Positions 43,873 to 52,537 of a stretch of 64,000 nucleotides of DNA are shown here, piece by piece. Made by a program: the position numbers and the translations under genes. Under the pieces are notes generated by a model. That model searched no databases. It was not told the origin of the DNA and worked only from the letters and a program-made list of their open reading frames with translations. Positions within the stretch are counted from its first letter, which is position 1; each line of letters begins with the position of its first letter. The stretch is from Xanthobacteraceae bacterium. Its GTDB lineage: Bacteria > Pseudomonadota > Alphaproteobacteria > Rhizobiales > Xanthobacteraceae. The stretch is taken from contig JANINJ010000087.1 in the NCBI GenBank assembly GCA_024508855.1, positions 1 to 64,000 of the forward strand, in the 5' to 3' direction.

Positions 43873-45090
43873 TTACTTCGCCGGCGTCCAATCGCGTGAA
43901 TAGACCGGGCTCTTGAGGAATTGATCTGCGCCGTAGGTCCAGAACTGGCTCACGGCCGGATAGGTCTTGATCACGACGTTCTGCAGCCTGCCGTCCTTTT
44001 TCTCGACCTTGCGGATGGTGATATCGAGGATCGGCTGGCCGTACTTGTCGAGCTTCACTGGACCATAAGGGCTTTCAGGAATGTTGACGTTGCGCAGCGC
44101 CTTCATGAAGGCTTCCTTGTTCGAGATGTCGCCCTTGACCTGCTCGAGCGCGTTGTTGAGGAACTGGCAGGCCATGTAAGCGCCGACCGTGTAATAACCG
44201 GGATCGGCGCCATAAGCCTTGCGCACGGCTTCGACGAACTTCTTGTTGGCAGGTGTGTCGATGGCGGCGCTGTACCAGCCGGACGAGATCACACCGACCG
44301 CTTCGCTGCCCATGCGCTTCAGGATACCTTCATCCACCGTCGTCATGGCGCCGAGGACAGGCTTCTGCATGCCGTAGTTCTTGTACTCGCTCAGGAACTT
44401 GATGCCGTTGCCGCCGGCAAAGGCTGCAAAAACCGCATCGACGTCCGGGTCGATCTGCGTGATGTAGGTGCCGTATTCAGCGGTATTGAGCGGCGACCAC
44501 AGCTTCTGGACAATCTTGCCGCCATTCTCCTCGAAGGTACGTTGGAAGCTGGCCGCGATTTCATGGCCGAATGCAAAATCGTCGGCGATGATCGCGATCT
44601 TCTTGTAGTGCAGATCCTTGGCCGCGTATTCCCCGAGCGGGTGATGAGCTTGCGCGGACGTTCCAACCGCGCGCACGAACCACGGGTTGAGTTTGCGCTG
44701 GGTCAGATCCTCTGCGGCGGCGGAAGGCGAGATGATGGGCGTCTTGGTCTGGCGGATATAGTCGTCGATCGCCAACGCTTCGAACGCAGCCAGCGGGCCG
44801 ATCAGCACTTGTGCGCCGTCACGCTCGACCAGCTCCTGTACTTTTGTCTTGGCGACGGCCGGCTGGCCGGCGGTGTCTGCGGTGATTAGATCGATTTTTC
44901 GTCCAGCCATCTCGCCGTGATGCTCGTCCATGCACAGCTTGAGGCCCTCCTCCATCTGTCGACCACCGGCAGCCAGGGCGCCGGACCGGACAGTCATGAA
45001 GCCGACCTTGAGCGGCTCAGCCGCCTGCGCTGGCGCCAGAGCCAGCGTGGCGAGAACCGTCGTCGACAACAGAATGCGAAAACACAACAT
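43873..45090 (-). CDS. ABC importer substrate-binding protein (LivK/HAAT type), cluster B
   Basis: A 405-residue periplasmic binding protein with a Sec signal (LLSTTVLATLALAPAQA, cut before AEPLK). The mature part reads LKVGFMTVRSGALAAGGRQMEEG, ITADTAGQPAVAKTKVQELVERD, IIADDFAFGHEIAASFQRTFEENGG and a Tyr-rich C terminus. It is first of the cluster B run, divergent from the GntR gene. Its ligand is probably an aromatic or similar carboxylate, by analogy with related HAAT proteins. Confidence 0.9.
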   Translation of the reverse strand: MLCFRILLSTTVLATLALAPAQAAEPLKVGFMTVRSGALAAGGRQMEEGLKLCMDEHHGEMAGRKIDLITADTAGQPAVAKTKVQELVERDGAQVLIGPLAAFEALAIDDYIRQTKTPIISPSAAAEDLTQRKLNPWFVRAVGTSAQAHHPLGEYAAKDLHYKKIAIIADDFAFGHEIAASFQRTFEENGGKIVQKLWSPLNTAEYGTYITQIDPDVDAVFAAFAGGNGIKFLSEYKNYGMQKPVLGAMTTVDEGILKRMGSEAVGVISSGWYSAAIDTPANKKFVEAVRKAYGADPGYYTVGAYMACQFLNNALEQVKGDISNKEAFMKALRNVNIPESPYGPVKLDKYGQPILDITIRKVEKKDGRLQNVVIKTYPAVSQFWTYGADQFLKSPVYSRDWTPAK

Positions 45091-45208
45091 ACCCGCCTCC
45101 CCAAAATCTCAGCTTTTGATACATCTGATTTTATATTTGTTCAGAATTATAGAATGTCACAGACCTCAGAAAAGAGTCAATCGCCGAAGTCGCGACGGCA
45201 TATTGTTG

Positions 45209-45228
45209 TGATTTATTAGTTTAAATCA
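45209..45228. promoter_or_regulatory. Inverted repeat in the divergent promoter, candidate GntR site
   Basis: TGATTTA-6-TAAATCA is a perfect 7-bp inverted repeat in the 230-base AT-rich gap between the binding-protein gene and the GntR gene. Size and place fit a FadR/FCD-type operator, but only one copy is seen. Confidence 0.4.
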
Positions 45229-45320
45229 GTGGCGGGACGGTCATGTTGCAGATAATGTTTTGAAGGATTAATCAATTTTGTGATATCTTACGAAAAGAAC
45301 GAAGGGCTGTTGCGATCAAA

Positions 45321-45956
45321 ATGCAGGGACAGCGGATTTACGATTTTTTGAGGCGGGGGATTTTGACCTGCGAGCTGCCACCGGGCCGCGAATTGCGCGA
45401 GCAGGAGCTCGCCCAACAGTTCAATGTCAGCAAGTCGCCGGTGCGCGAGGCCCTTCAGCACCTCGTCAGCGAAGGGCTTGTGATCGTAATTCCACGCCAG
45501 GGTTACCGGGTGTCGCCGGTCTCATTGCGCGATGCCAACGAGATCTTTGCGTTTCGCCAGGCGCTCGAATTGGCTTGCCTCGCAGAGGCCGTGAAGAATG
45601 CGCCGGATGAGGGCCTGAAAGCGCTCGACCAGTTTCGTGAATTTCACGGCGATTACGAGAACGAGTTCATCACCTACAATCGGGATTTTCACTGCGCACT
45701 GGCGCGCTGTTCCAACAACGGTCGGATGGCGCGGACCACCTGCGACTTGATCGAGGAGACTGAGCGCCTCGTTCGAATGAGTGTGGCGGCGGTTCGTGGC
45801 CCGAATGCGCACAAATTCGTCGAAGAACATAACGCCATCATTTCCGCGCTTCAGGCGCGAGACTCGCGTGGTGCGGTCAGCCTGCTGAAAGCACACGTTT
45901 CTGCGGCGATCAAACGATTCAGCACAGCGCTCGAATGGACGGCCATGCAAGCCTAG
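45321..45956 (+). CDS. GntR family regulator, FCD subfamily
   Basis: A 211-residue regulator. The N-terminal winged HTH has LTCELPPGRELREQELAQQFNVSKSPVREALQHL (in part: NVSKSPVREAL is the recognition helix) and VIPRQGYRVSPVSLRD. The C-terminal FCD domain has metal-ligand-like FHGDYENEFI, YNRDFHCALAR and EEHNAIISALQARD...LKAHV. Divergent from the cluster B importer, so it likely controls that run and the amidohydrolase downstream. FCD regulators usually sense carboxylates. Confidence 0.9.
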   Translation: MQGQRIYDFLRRGILTCELPPGRELREQELAQQFNVSKSPVREALQHLVSEGLVIVIPRQGYRVSPVSLRDANEIFAFRQALELACLAEAVKNAPDEGLKALDQFREFHGDYENEFITYNRDFHCALARCSNNGRMARTTCDLIEETERLVRMSVAAVRGPNAHKFVEEHNAIISALQARDSRGAVSLLKAHVSAAIKRFSTALEWTAMQA

Positions 45957-45998
45957 GTCGTCTTTCCACTACGGTCCTCAGAAGAACAGGACGTCTCA

Positions 45999-47066
45999 AT
46001 GATCGACCGCAAAAACCGTTATGGTCTGACCGCCGCCCGTATCCATGACGCCGATGGCCGCGCCCGCCGCCCCTCGACGACGACGATCGACATCCATTCG
46101 CACGTTTTCATTCCCGAAGCAGCCAAGCTTGCCCAGCCGCATGTCGACATCAGCCGTATCTCGCTGGCTTATTTTGCGGATGATGCCACCAAGGCCATCA
46201 ACGCGGGCCAGGAAAAAGACATCAATGAGGTGATGACGACGATCGACCGGCGGTTGGGCGATCTCGACAGGATGGGGATCGACATCCAGGTTGTCGCGCC
46301 GGCACCCGGCCAATGTTACTATCATCTCGCTCCCAAGATCGCGGAAGAGGCGCATCGTATTGCCAACGACGGCGTCGCGGAATTTTGCGCACGTAAGCCC
46401 GACAGGTTTATCGGTCTCGGAGGCGTGACGCTGCAGGAGCCCGAACTGGCCGTCCGCGAACTCGACTATGTGATGACGCATCTGAAACTGAAGGGCGTTC
46501 AGATCCTTACCAATGTCGACGGCAAGGAGTTATCGGACCCGGCGTATCGGCCTTTCTTTGCGAGAGCCGAACAACTTGGCGCATTTATCATGCTTCATCC
46601 CAACGGGTTCACGCAGGGAGAACGGCTCACGCACTTCTATTTCAACAACGTGATCGGCAATCCGTTCGAAACCACACTGGCGCTGCATAATCTGATTTTC
46701 AGCGGCACGCTGGCGCGGTTTCCGGCTCTCAAGCTGATGGCCGTGCATGGCGGCGGTTATCTGCCGGCTTATTCCGGGCGCATCGATCACGCCTGGGGTG
46801 CCCGTCAGGATTCGCATGGCGACTTGCCTCTGCCTCCGACGACCTACTTGCGCCAAGTCTATTTCGACACCGTTGTGTTCAGCTACCATCAACTCGCGTA
46901 TCTGCTGGATGTGTTCGGTCCCGATCGGATTCTGATGGGCACCGACTATCCCTACGATATGGCCGAATACAATCCGATCGGGCACGTTGCTGGCGTCGCC
47001 GGCATGGACGAAACGACATTGGCGCAGTTGACCGGTGGTAACGCGAGGCGGCTGCTGCAGCTATAG
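45999..47066 (+). CDS. ACMSD-family metal-dependent amidohydrolase
   Basis: A 355-residue amidohydrolase-2 (TIM-barrel) protein with the HxH metal motif IDIHSHVF (H33, H35), IMLHPNGF, MAVHGGGYLPAY and MGTDYPYD with the catalytic Asp. Family members decarboxylate (ACMSD, isoorotate decarboxylase-like) or hydrolyse/hydrate ring-cleavage products (LigI, LigJ types). It starts 42 bases after the GntR gene and probably belongs to cluster B. Confidence 0.87.
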   Translation: MIDRKNRYGLTAARIHDADGRARRPSTTTIDIHSHVFIPEAAKLAQPHVDISRISLAYFADDATKAINAGQEKDINEVMTTIDRRLGDLDRMGIDIQVVAPAPGQCYYHLAPKIAEEAHRIANDGVAEFCARKPDRFIGLGGVTLQEPELAVRELDYVMTHLKLKGVQILTNVDGKELSDPAYRPFFARAEQLGAFIMLHPNGFTQGERLTHFYFNNVIGNPFETTLALHNLIFSGTLARFPALKLMAVHGGGYLPAYSGRIDHAWGARQDSHGDLPLPPTTYLRQVYFDTVVFSYHQLAYLLDVFGPDRILMGTDYPYDMAEYNPIGHVAGVAGMDETTLAQLTGGNARRLLQL

Positions 47067-47888
47067 TTGTGGCAACTCTGGCTTCAGGCGGATGCTTGCG
47101 GCTTAGCTGACTCCGTTTTCGCTCCTGCCCGGCGGCGATCTGCTGACGTGGCTACCTCCATCAGTGCGTCGCGCCTACGCGAACATCGTAGCGTTAGCGA
47201 TCATCTAGTAGCGGAACGAGAATACCCTGCTGAGATAGTCGGTGAGAAGATGACCACGATCTCGCCGATCAGATACGACGTTGAAATCCAGGACCTGTTG
47301 TCAACGCCAGTTCCGATGGCACCCTCGATGTTGAGAAGGGGCGCATTGGTGATCCGGATGTTCGGGATCACCATGACGAGCCGATCATCGCGGTGAGGAC
47401 GGCGATCGGGGTTGTCAGGCGGTTTGGATCGGCGACCGGCCGTTCAGATGCGCTACGCGAGATCGGCAGTGCGGATATCGAGGCTGAACTGAGGTTTGAA
47501 ATGACATGATACTCCCCGACGCTGGCGTCGAAGTCTACGGCGGCGTTCCGCTGCCTTCCCGGCCGAAATCGAACGACGGGTCCGCATGTGCGCGCCTGCT
47601 TCTGTGGGGCTGCCAGCGACAAGCAACGCAGGGTACTCGATGAGCTCGCCATTCGCGAACAATGACGGCCGTGCATTGTCATCGGCGTTGCACGGACCCC
47701 AGCGCGATAGCCGTTGTTGCGTTGCCGTCTGCGCCGCGGCCATGGCTTTGCGGAATACTCTGATTTGAAATATCGGTGATCCGCATCGTGTCTGATCGGA
47801 TCGATGATTGTCCGCCAGTTTCTGGATTTTCGGAAATTTCGCGTCGTGGGTCTTTGGAAGGCATCTATACGGCGGAAACTGCTTTTAT
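47067..47888. other. Gene-poor gap containing a decayed exporter gene
   Basis: About 820 bases with no intact gene. The left third holds the EmrB-type relic listed separately. In 47446-47888 short frames exist on both strands but none has a recognisable product; the far right end joins the first cluster C operator. Confidence 0.5.
47205..47445 (-). pseudogene. Relic of an EmrB/QacA (DHA2) MFS exporter, N-terminal part
   Basis: Read on the minus strand, three pieces align with the start of EmrB-type exporters: TPIAVLTAMIGS, then in a second frame NAPLLNIEGAIGTGVDNRSW and ISTSYLIGEIVVI, then in a third frame LTDYLSRVFSFRY ending at a TAG. At least two frameshifts (near 47372 and 47240) and a stop break the frame. 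Only the first membrane helices remain, so the gene is dead. The typical intact order would be VLDIQITNASLxNIEGA...WISTSYLI. Confidence 0.7.
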
Positions 47889-47906
47889 GTTGACTAAATG
47901 GTCAAC
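47889..47906. promoter_or_regulatory. Cluster C operator-like palindrome, site 1
   Basis: GTTGACTAAATGGTCAAC fits GTTGACTAnnTAGTCAAC with one arm mismatch. It lies 125 bases before the cupin gene. TTGACT within it could serve as the -35 element. Confidence 0.65.
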
Positions 47907-48030
47907 TAGAAATAGCCTCTGACGGATACGTCGATGGTAGTTGTCTTGGGCGCGCCAAGACGGCATTTCAGTGTGCGCCCGCTGCTCCTCGTCGATGCAA
48001 CAGGTTTGCTTGAAGTTACAGGAGAACTAA

Positions 48031-48561
48031 ATGGCTACGGCAAGGCACGCTCGTCCCAAGGAGCTGGAATCGGCTTCCCTGGAGCAGATCATGGATCGCT
48101 ACGTCGCGCGTTTCGCCGACCGGCGCGCGGACTGGGCGGCATTCGAGGATGCGAAGATCGAGGGTTTTAAGCGCGCACAGCACCGGTTCATCGGCGCGGG
48201 CGGCTCGGGAAAGCACAACGACGTCGCGGCGATTCCGCCGGGAAATTTCACGCTTTCGATCATGTTCGTGCCTCCGGGACAAGGCAACGCCGCGCATACC
48301 CATGAGGTCGAGGAAGTGTTCTTCGTCCTGCAGGGGCATCTGGACGTCTTCGTGCAGGACGAGGATGGCCACAAGATCACCAAGCGGCTGGGTCCCTGGG
48401 AGTGCATCTCCTGCCCGGCAGGCGTGATCCACGGATATGAGAACAACAGTCTGGAGCCGGTCTATTTCCAGGTCATGCTGGGCCGTGCCAAACCGGAAAC
48501 CATGGGCTACGCGGATGACGAACTTTACAAGCGCCGTGACCAGCATCTGAAGGTTTCGTAG
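48031..48561 (+). CDS. Cupin-domain protein
   Basis: A 176-residue protein with a single cupin barrel: motif 1 GNAAHTHEVEEVFFVLQG (metal ligands H, H, E) and motif 2 PAGVIHGYEN. The N-terminal part (EQIMDRYVARFADRRADW) is helical and not familiar. Cupins of this size include dioxygenases, isomerases and small-molecule-binding proteins. It starts after AGGAGA, downstream of a cluster C operator, and so probably acts in the same pathway. Confidence 0.82.
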   Translation: MATARHARPKELESASLEQIMDRYVARFADRRADWAAFEDAKIEGFKRAQHRFIGAGGSGKHNDVAAIPPGNFTLSIMFVPPGQGNAAHTHEVEEVFFVLQGHLDVFVQDEDGHKITKRLGPWECISCPAGVIHGYENNSLEPVYFQVMLGRAKPETMGYADDELYKRRDQHLKVS

Positions 48562-48671
48562 CGGCTCGCATATCGCCTACGGACAGTCTCCGGCCGTCGA
48601 TAAAGGTGCGGAGACTTTCGTTTCGAGTAGGCGCAAAAGATTTCTTCGATGAAGAAATGCGGGCCAGCTGA

Positions 48672-49448
48672 TCACGCAAGAATCAAGCCGGCCCGTTTCT
48701 TGATGGTCTGGATCAAGCTGAACGGCGCCAACACAGATGTCTTCGGATTGGACGGTAACGTCACCGACCTGATCGTGGTGGCGATTTCTCCAAACTTTCC
48801 GCGTGCCACAAACGAATGATTGTTGCCGTTGGCTGAGGGATCGACGATCAGCCGCACCTTCGTCTTCTCAAAGCCAAGGCCGGCCAACGCCAGTGCCGCT
48901 ACGACATTGGCATTTTGTGGAAATTGCAGTGCGGCCGTTCGCGCGTCGCATTCGAGAAATGTCGTGGCTTGCATGACCGAGGCGAGCCCGATCATCTTCT
49001 CCGCGGGCGTGCCCTTCCAGGCCGTGGGCGCCTTCCGGCCTGAATACTCGACGGAATCGAGGCCTGCCTCGCGGGCAGCACCGAGCGCGTCGATGCCGCC
49101 GAGCGCGCCGCCGGGGATCAGCAAGCGGCCTCCGCCATTGGCTGCAGCATTTCGCAACGACCGCTCGAGCGTCGCATCTGCCAAGGCTCCGACCGAGACG
49201 ACCAGCAGATCGGTCCCGTGACGGATAACGGCTTCGCCGGAATCCTTCAGCCCTTGATGACCTGCGCATTCGACCACCAGATCGGGTTGCATCGCCAGCA
49301 ATGCCTCGACGCTGTCGACAACCGGAACGGAACATGCCTCGGCCTGCGGGATCGAAAAAACTCCGCACACCTCGATCGTGGCTTCGCTCTTCAAATGCTC
49401 AACGACAAAGCTTCCAATCGCTCCGTAACCGATGACTGCAATCTTCAA
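48672..49448 (-). CDS. L-aspartate dehydrogenase family protein (NadX/DUF108-like)
   Basis: The 258-residue protein begins with a Rossmann motif (KIAVIGYGAIGSFVVEHL) and has VVECAGHQGLKDSGEAV, LLIPGGALGGIDAL, APTAWKGTPAEKM and FPQNANVVAALALAGLG, all features of aspartate dehydrogenase. TTG 49448 is chosen as start, with GGGGA five bases upstream. The ATG at 49490 sits against the operator and has no ribosome site. Members convert aspartate and iminoaspartate/oxaloacetate; here it may act on an amino or imino acid of the pathway. Confidence 0.83.
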   Translation of the reverse strand: MKIAVIGYGAIGSFVVEHLKSEATIEVCGVFSIPQAEACSVPVVDSVEALLAMQPDLVVECAGHQGLKDSGEAVIRHGTDLLVVSVGALADATLERSLRNAAANGGGRLLIPGGALGGIDALGAAREAGLDSVEYSGRKAPTAWKGTPAEKMIGLASVMQATTFLECDARTAALQFPQNANVVAALALAGLGFEKTKVRLIVDPSANGNNHSFVARGKFGEIATTIRSVTLPSNPKTSVLAPFSLIQTIKKRAGLILA

Positions 49449-49490
49449 AGCGCATCCCCAATTCTGTACCAAGCGCTGAACCGCAATCAT

Positions 49491-49508
49491 GTTGACTATG
49501 TAGTCAAC
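49491..49508. promoter_or_regulatory. Cluster C operator-like palindrome, site 2 (best copy)
   Basis: GTTGACTATGTAGTCAAC has perfect arms, and the symmetry extends to 13 bp on each side (49486-49513). It lies between the divergent aspartate-dehydrogenase-like and aldehyde-dehydrogenase genes and can control both. Confidence 0.75.
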
Positions 49509-49637
49509 ATGATGTCAAGTTTCGCTCACCTGCGGTGTGATCTGAATTGCGCTCGCGTTCAGAGCGCGATCTGGCATATGCGTCGGAAGCGCGATCCTGC
49601 GGGCAGGTTCGCGGGTTGAATTCAATCGGACGGAAAA

Positions 49638-51059
49638 ATGACCACGAGTAATGTCGATACGTCGGCCTTGGCCCCCGCGAAGGACGGAGAGCTTTCCGTC
49701 CGTAACCCATGGACCGGCGAGGTCGCTTTCATCGTTCGCCCCGGCGGCGCGGGTCAAATCGAAAACAGCGTGCGGGCGGCCAAGACGAGCTTCCGGCAAT
49801 TCATCAAGACACCGGCCCATCAGCGCGCATCGTGGCTCAATGACGCCGCCGCAGCGATGGAAAAGGTGGTTGCTCAACTCGTCGACATGACGGTTGCCCA
49901 TATTGGCAAGCCGCGCAAGGCGGCCGAGATGGAAGTCAAGCGCAGCATCGCCTTTGTCAGAGCCTGCGCGACTCATCTGCACAGCCTCGCCGGCGAAGTT
50001 GTACCGATCGACATGGTTCCGGCCGGCATGGGGCTGTTCGGGTTTACTCGCCGCGTGCCTTACGGCGTTGTAGCCGCCGTCACGCCGTTCAATGCGCCCT
50101 CGAATCTCCTGGTGCAGAAACTCGCTCCGGCCCTGATCACCGGTAATGCCGTCATCATCAAACCCTGTCTCGAAGGCACCGAGATCGCGCAGGCGATTGC
50201 CAAGGCATTCGTTGGCGGCGGCCTGCCGGAAGGTCTGGTTCATGTCGTTCCCGGAGATCGCGAGGAAGCGTTGGGCCTAGCCGCACATCCTGACGTCGAC
50301 GTCGTCACGCTGACCGGCGGAACCGCTGCAGGCGATGCGCTGGCGCGCGCAGCGGGCGCGAAACGGTTCGTTGGAGAACTGGGTGGCAATTCGCCGAACA
50401 TCGTTCTCGCCGATGCCAATATCGACGATGCGGTGAAACGCATCGTTCCTTCGTCGTTCGAAGCGAGCGGTCAGCAATGCATCTCGACCCAACGGATCAT
50501 TGTCGAAGCGCCGGTGTTCGATGCGTTTCTTTCCCGCTTCATCGCGGCAGCGAAGCAACTCAAAATGGGTGATCCGGGATTATCCGATACCGATCTTGGC
50601 CCTGTCGTGTCGGCGCGCGCCGCCGAACGGATCACGGCGATGATCGGCGACGCACGGAGACGCGGCGCTCGTGTCGAGGTCTGCGGCGAGATCGCCGGTT
50701 GCATGATCCCGCCCGTGATCGTGATCGAGCCTCCGGCCGGCACCCGTCTGATCCGGGAAGAGGTCTTTGGACCGGTCGTCGTCGTAATGCGCGCCGACAA
50801 CGTCGATGACGCGATCCGGATCGCAAACGACTGCGAATTTGGGCTGCAAGGATCATGCTTCACGTCGAGCCTCGCCACGGCGATGCGGATGTCGGAAGAA
50901 ATCCGTGTCGGTTCGCTCTGGATCAATGAAGCGAGCCGTTTTCGGCTCGACAATTATCCGTTTGGTGGCGTCGGCCGCTCGGGTGTCGGTCGCGAAGGGC
51001 TGCCTTACGCGTTCGAGGAGTACACCCAACCGAAATTCACCGGCATCCGCCTTCCCTAG
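49638..51059 (+). CDS. NAD(P)-dependent aldehyde dehydrogenase
   Basis: A 473-residue aldehyde dehydrogenase: VAAVTPFNAPSN (Asn152), VIIKPCLEGT (Lys175), FVGELGGNSP (Glu247) and GQQCIS (Cys281), followed by FGPVVVVMR and PFGGVGRSGVGREG. It oxidises a pathway aldehyde to a carboxylate in the cytoplasm. Resemblance is to the broad succinate-semialdehyde/aminomuconate-semialdehyde group; the exact substrate is not determinable. It is divergent from the aspartate-dehydrogenase-like gene across operator site 2. Confidence 0.9.
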   Translation: MTTSNVDTSALAPAKDGELSVRNPWTGEVAFIVRPGGAGQIENSVRAAKTSFRQFIKTPAHQRASWLNDAAAAMEKVVAQLVDMTVAHIGKPRKAAEMEVKRSIAFVRACATHLHSLAGEVVPIDMVPAGMGLFGFTRRVPYGVVAAVTPFNAPSNLLVQKLAPALITGNAVIIKPCLEGTEIAQAIAKAFVGGGLPEGLVHVVPGDREEALGLAAHPDVDVVTLTGGTAAGDALARAAGAKRFVGELGGNSPNIVLADANIDDAVKRIVPSSFEASGQQCISTQRIIVEAPVFDAFLSRFIAAAKQLKMGDPGLSDTDLGPVVSARAAERITAMIGDARRRGARVEVCGEIAGCMIPPVIVIEPPAGTRLIREEVFGPVVVVMRADNVDDAIRIANDCEFGLQGSCFTSSLATAMRMSEEIRVGSLWINEASRFRLDNYPFGGVGRSGVGREGLPYAFEEYTQPKFTGIRLP

Positions 51060-51064
51060 CGTTG

Positions 51065-51190
51065 CTAACGGCGCGGGTCTGCAATGAAATCGAGGCAGGC
51101 GTGGCCGAGAACATCCTCGGCAGTGTTGAAATGCGCGATGATCGACGTGTGATTATGATCCTTGAGCCAAACGAAGCGTGGCGCATAGCC
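51065..51190 (-). pseudogene. Relic of an alpha/beta-hydrolase gene, C-terminal tail
   Basis: The minus strand reads AKGYAPRFVWLKDHNHTS and then IIAHFNTAEDVLGHACLDFI, ending at a TAG. This is the characteristic C-terminal region of an alpha/beta-hydrolase family (DHNHTSIIAHFNTAED). Upstream the frame is interrupted by TGA codons within 30 codons and no nucleophile elbow is found, so only the tail survives. It lies in the 265-base gap between the aldehyde dehydrogenase and the amidohydrolase gene. Confidence 0.75.
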
Positions 51191-51324
51191 CTTGGCAGCA
51201 TACGTGGATCAACGGATCTTCGAACTGTGAGCATGCGACGAAGGTCCGCGGAAATTTCAGCGGGCCTGGTCATGAACCGATCTCGTATTCTGTGCGTCGG
51301 GCATGAACCGCGCGGCGTTTGCCT

Positions 51325-52278
51325 TTACAGCTTGAGCAACCGTCTGGCGTTGTCGCCGACCAGTTTGCGTTTGTCGCCGACCGATAGTTGAAGCTCCTTG
51401 ATCCAGTCCATGCCGTCCTTGTTGAGGACATAAGGATAGTCCACGGCAAACATGATGCGGTCGATGCCCAGTTCGAGCATGGTGCAGGTCAGTGCAGGGG
51501 TAGAGAAAAAGCCGCTGCAGGTAACGTGGAAATGCTTGCTGAATTGTTCGCGGAAACCCAAGGTCTCCTGACCGGGACGCGACAAGGCCTGGTTGATGCG
51601 CCAGAGCAGGAAAGGCAGAGTCTCGCCGAAATGCCCGAGGATGATCTGAAGTTTCGGATATTTCTCCAGCGCCCGGCTCAGGATCAGCCGGATTGCGGCC
51701 GTGGCCGTTTCGACGGTGAATCCCCAGGCCGGGCGGATCACGGTCGGAAAATCGCGGGCGTAGTCGTCGTAGTAGTGTTTGGTAACCTCGGCGTGTGGCA
51801 CCGACGGATGAAGATAGATTGGCACATCAAGCTTCTCGGCGACCTCGAAGATCGGCCAGAAGCGCTTGTCGTCGATGAAAAGGCCGTTGGTGAGGCCATG
51901 GATCATCGCTCCCTTGAACTTGAGATCCTTGACGCAGCGTTCGAGTTCCAGCGCAGCCTTGTCCGGCACGGGGGTCGGAATGGCGGCAAACGCCGCGAAG
52001 CGGCCGGGATGCCGGGCGCAGGCCTCGGCGAGGCGGTCATTGACCCGCTGCGTCAATTCAACCGCGATATCCGGCGGCAGTTTCTGTGCGGCCGGGGCGC
52101 CATGAGACAGCACCTGCATGTCGATCCCGGCTTCGTCCATCTCGCGGAGCCGGACGTCGCCGATCTCGGTCAGAAGGTCGGACACATGCGACTTGCTCTC
52201 GCCAGCCGGAAAGTGCTTCGCCATCTCGGGATCCCAGTAATGCTCCTCGATTGCGATGACCGGCGTGTTGTTGAACAT
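51325..52278 (-). CDS. Amidohydrolase-2 family protein, probable aromatic-acid decarboxylase
   Basis: A 317-residue TIM-barrel protein. Its first metal motif is ExH (AIEEHYWDPE; E11, H13) in place of HxH, as in gamma-resorcylate/dihydroxybenzoate decarboxylases. Further sites are IYLHPSVPHAE, IILGHFGETLPFLLWR and FAVDYPYV with the conserved Asp. Such enzymes remove CO2 reversibly from hydroxylated aromatic or pyridine carboxylates (3,6-dihydroxypicolinate decarboxylase PicC is of this superfamily). It is divergent from the Mo-hydroxylase genes across operator site 3. Confidence 0.85.
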   Translation of the reverse strand: MFNNTPVIAIEEHYWDPEMAKHFPAGESKSHVSDLLTEIGDVRLREMDEAGIDMQVLSHGAPAAQKLPPDIAVELTQRVNDRLAEACARHPGRFAAFAAIPTPVPDKAALELERCVKDLKFKGAMIHGLTNGLFIDDKRFWPIFEVAEKLDVPIYLHPSVPHAEVTKHYYDDYARDFPTVIRPAWGFTVETATAAIRLILSRALEKYPKLQIILGHFGETLPFLLWRINQALSRPGQETLGFREQFSKHFHVTCSGFFSTPALTCTMLELGIDRIMFAVDYPYVLNKDGMDWIKELQLSVGDKRKLVGDNARRLLKL

Positions 52279-52375
52279 GGCAGCTACCCTTTTTCGAAAT
52301 TCCCGGTGCGGCGATCGTCTGCAACGAGAGCGCTGCCGTACGACAATTTCAACCTTTGTCCAAACCTATTCGTTT

Positions 52376-52393
52376 GTTGACTAACTAGTCAAC
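52376..52393. promoter_or_regulatory. Cluster C operator-like palindrome, site 3
   Basis: GTTGACTAACTAGTCAAC has perfect arms. It contains TTGACT, with CATAGT 17 bases further as a possible -10 for the rightward Mo-hydroxylase operon. It also lies 98 bases before the leftward amidohydrolase gene. Confidence 0.72.
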
Positions 52394-52537
52394 ATTGGAC
52401 ATAGTTCTGACATGTCGCAGCTTGGCGGTCGAACGGATGGTTCGGCCGGTCTTGTAAACCAGCACTGCCGCGGCTTTCTATTTTCGTCACGTGATGAAGA
52501 CCGTAAGTCGATGCATCACATATTGGTGGGAGACAGG

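Noticed and set aside
47446-47888. Possible outer-membrane or HlyD-type partner relic next to the EmrB fragment
   Set aside because: No reading gave a convincing match; similarities were too short to claim.
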